Positions 62,421 through 64,000 of a stretch of DNA of 64,000 bases are shown one piece after another. The notes under the pieces were generated by a model, which ran no database searches, was not told the origin of the DNA, and saw only the letters and a program-made list of their open reading frames with translations. The position numbers and the translations under genes were made by a program. Origin of the DNA: Hyalella azteca (lineage: Eukaryota > Arthropoda > Malacostraca > Amphipoda > Hyalellidae); the NCBI RefSeq assembly GCF_000764305.2, contig NW_025932501.1, positions 186,001-250,000 on the forward strand, given 5' to 3'. How positions within the stretch are numbered: position 1 is the stretch's first letter; each line of letters starts with the position of its first letter.

Positions 62421-64000
62421 CGAACTGATGCTTTCTTCCCCTAACCTTTGCAGGTCCGGTCTTAGTAAAAATTTTGTTGCGATTATGAAACTTGAGCGTC
62501 TCGTTTTGGAGAGAACCGCCCCATGGTTCCTGTTTTTTTTTGTAACTTGAGAACTTTTAGAACCGAAGAGCTCAAATAACGAAGCTTTTAATATGAGAAT
62601 TTTCTTTCGACGGTATGGTTAATAATTGTTACATTGGTTGTACACTCGAGAACAATCATGTCCTCAATTCTCTCACAGCGTTTCGTTTGATTGTTGATGC
62701 TAAAAGTTGAATTTAATTTATTAAAATCACGCGGGTAAAATCTTGTCCACGTGAGTATATGTCTTACGGGCAATCCATGTTCTAATATCTTTGGATTTAG
62801 GATAATGAACATGAAGTAAATTAACCTTTTTCTACATTACACCTTGATGGATAAAAAATTCCCCATTATTTTAAGACAGTAATTCTTTAAATTATGATTC
62901 TGCAGTTAATGTAAAGGTGGGCGTTGTATATCCAAACGTTAATTATATTTTTCTATAATTTAAACTTTGTTAAAGCACGTGAATATAGCCCTCTACCTCT
63001 CCTTGTATAATTCAATCGGTTTGCTCACTGGCTAGCGCCACTCGTTAACCAAGTGCCAATTGTGTTATTTTCCGTCCTTTTATTCAGATATTATTTGATC
63101 TGACTGCTACTTACAAAATAAATGATTGTATGCAGCAATTTCCTCTTCGAGTTTTTCGCTAAGGCGCTAAACTTTTTTTATGTGGTCCCAAATTTGGACA
63201 TTTTATTTTTGTCGGATGAGGATTCATGAAACTCTTTCCTTTTACCTCTTACGATATAAATAATATTAATGGTCTCCTATCACGCAGCCAAATACGGTTT
63301 TCGTATCATATTTCCTCAAGCTTTCTCTTCAACATGATTTATTTCCAGCTCCAGGTTTCGTCGCACTAAGCCAAAGCCAGGCTACGATTATCAGACGAAT
63401 CTCTCGTTCCCAGTGGTAGCATTGACATAATTTGTAACAAAAATTTTCTGTAAGGAAAATAACCCCAATTCATTAGGCCGTCAACGTATTGATTACATTT
63501 CCTCCATCTGAATATCGCAAGCTGTTTGTTGACTTGAGAATTGCGAAAATTTCGACGTGAGGTTGTCATGCTGTTGTTCTTTGTTGGGATTTCATGTTTA
63601 CTTATTGTGAGCTGTAAGTCTCTTCTGATAAGCATTGGTTGAAAATTTTCTGGGAGTTTGTGTTGGTACCATTTAAGGTCATTCATGTTATGGAATTGCT
63701 AGAATAGTAAGTACCGTTATTTTCTGATAAGGCCTCCGAGCACTTGTTAAAAACGTAAATGATTCTCCAGGAATGTTCGGTATAGTTGACTTAATCGAGA
63801 TGAAATGTTTTTGTTGCTCTTGTGGTCGGTGTCTTGACGAAACACTTCTGAGTAAACCCTACAGATGTGCACTATTTAGTGTTATTCTGGTGAATTAAAT
63901 GAACTATTTTTTTATTATGATCTTGAAAACTGGAGTTTATTGTCGTGCGTTCATTGAAAATATATAATCTCATTTTGAAAATTTAATTAGAGAGGGTCGT
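62421..64000. other. Non-coding stretch, nothing recognised
   Basis: AT-rich to the right edge. Short open frames on the minus strand at 62588-62812 and 63366-63686 have no family resemblance and no splice support. Confidence 0.5.

Overview
The window is animal nuclear DNA. It has spliced genes with GT-AG introns, one of them about 22.6 kb long, AT-rich non-coding sequence, and many minisatellites and transposon remnants. The two recognisable genes, an AP-2 transcription factor and a ZIP7/Catsup-type zinc transporter, together with the repeat style fit an arthropod, plausibly a crustacean. The species cannot be fixed from the sequence. There are no operons, bacterial genes, CRISPR arrays or rRNAs, and I recognise no tRNA.

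Layout. Positions 1-13,380 are mostly non-coding and repeat-rich: a 40-bp minisatellite, tandem duplications of 231 bp and about 870 bp, a 73-bp tandem repeat, and two weak candidate upstream exons (11,280 and 13,381). Positions 17,068-44,826 (+) hold five well-supported exons encoding the C-terminal 255 residues of AP-2: the end of the transactivation/linker region, the basic DNA-binding region and the helix-span-helix dimerisation domain. The N-terminal activation exons are not convincingly present and probably lie to the left. Positions 44,827-53,790 are intergenic and dense in repeats: a hAT-like element tied to a duplicated minisatellite, hairpin-bearing elements around a 240-bp assembly gap, and a 105-bp higher-order repeat. 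They end at an exact 19-bp match to the Tn5/Nextera mosaic end, which is almost certainly sequencing adapter. Positions 53,790-58,430 are strikingly CpG-depleted, carry a LINE copy with a 5' inversion, and contain ZIP7 exon 1. Positions 58,822-60,359 (+) hold ZIP7 exons 2-4 in normal-CpG sequence. Intron 2 carries a 611-bp inverted-repeat element and a triple 63-bp repeat abutting the exon 3 splice acceptor. Positions 60,360-64,000 are non-coding and include a 330-bp retroposon flanked by a 14-bp target-site duplication.

The two genes lie on the same strand but have no evident functional link: one is a developmental DNA-binding regulator, the other an ER/Golgi zinc exporter. The points most worth a second look are (1) the CpG-depleted block that begins at an adapter remnant and carries ZIP7 exon 1, either a methylation footprint or an assembly chimera, (2) a tandem duplication of the AP-2 3' splice site plus 67 nt of exon, which creates a decoy acceptor, and (3) the structured mobile elements. 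I found no clear new enzymatic or defence system.
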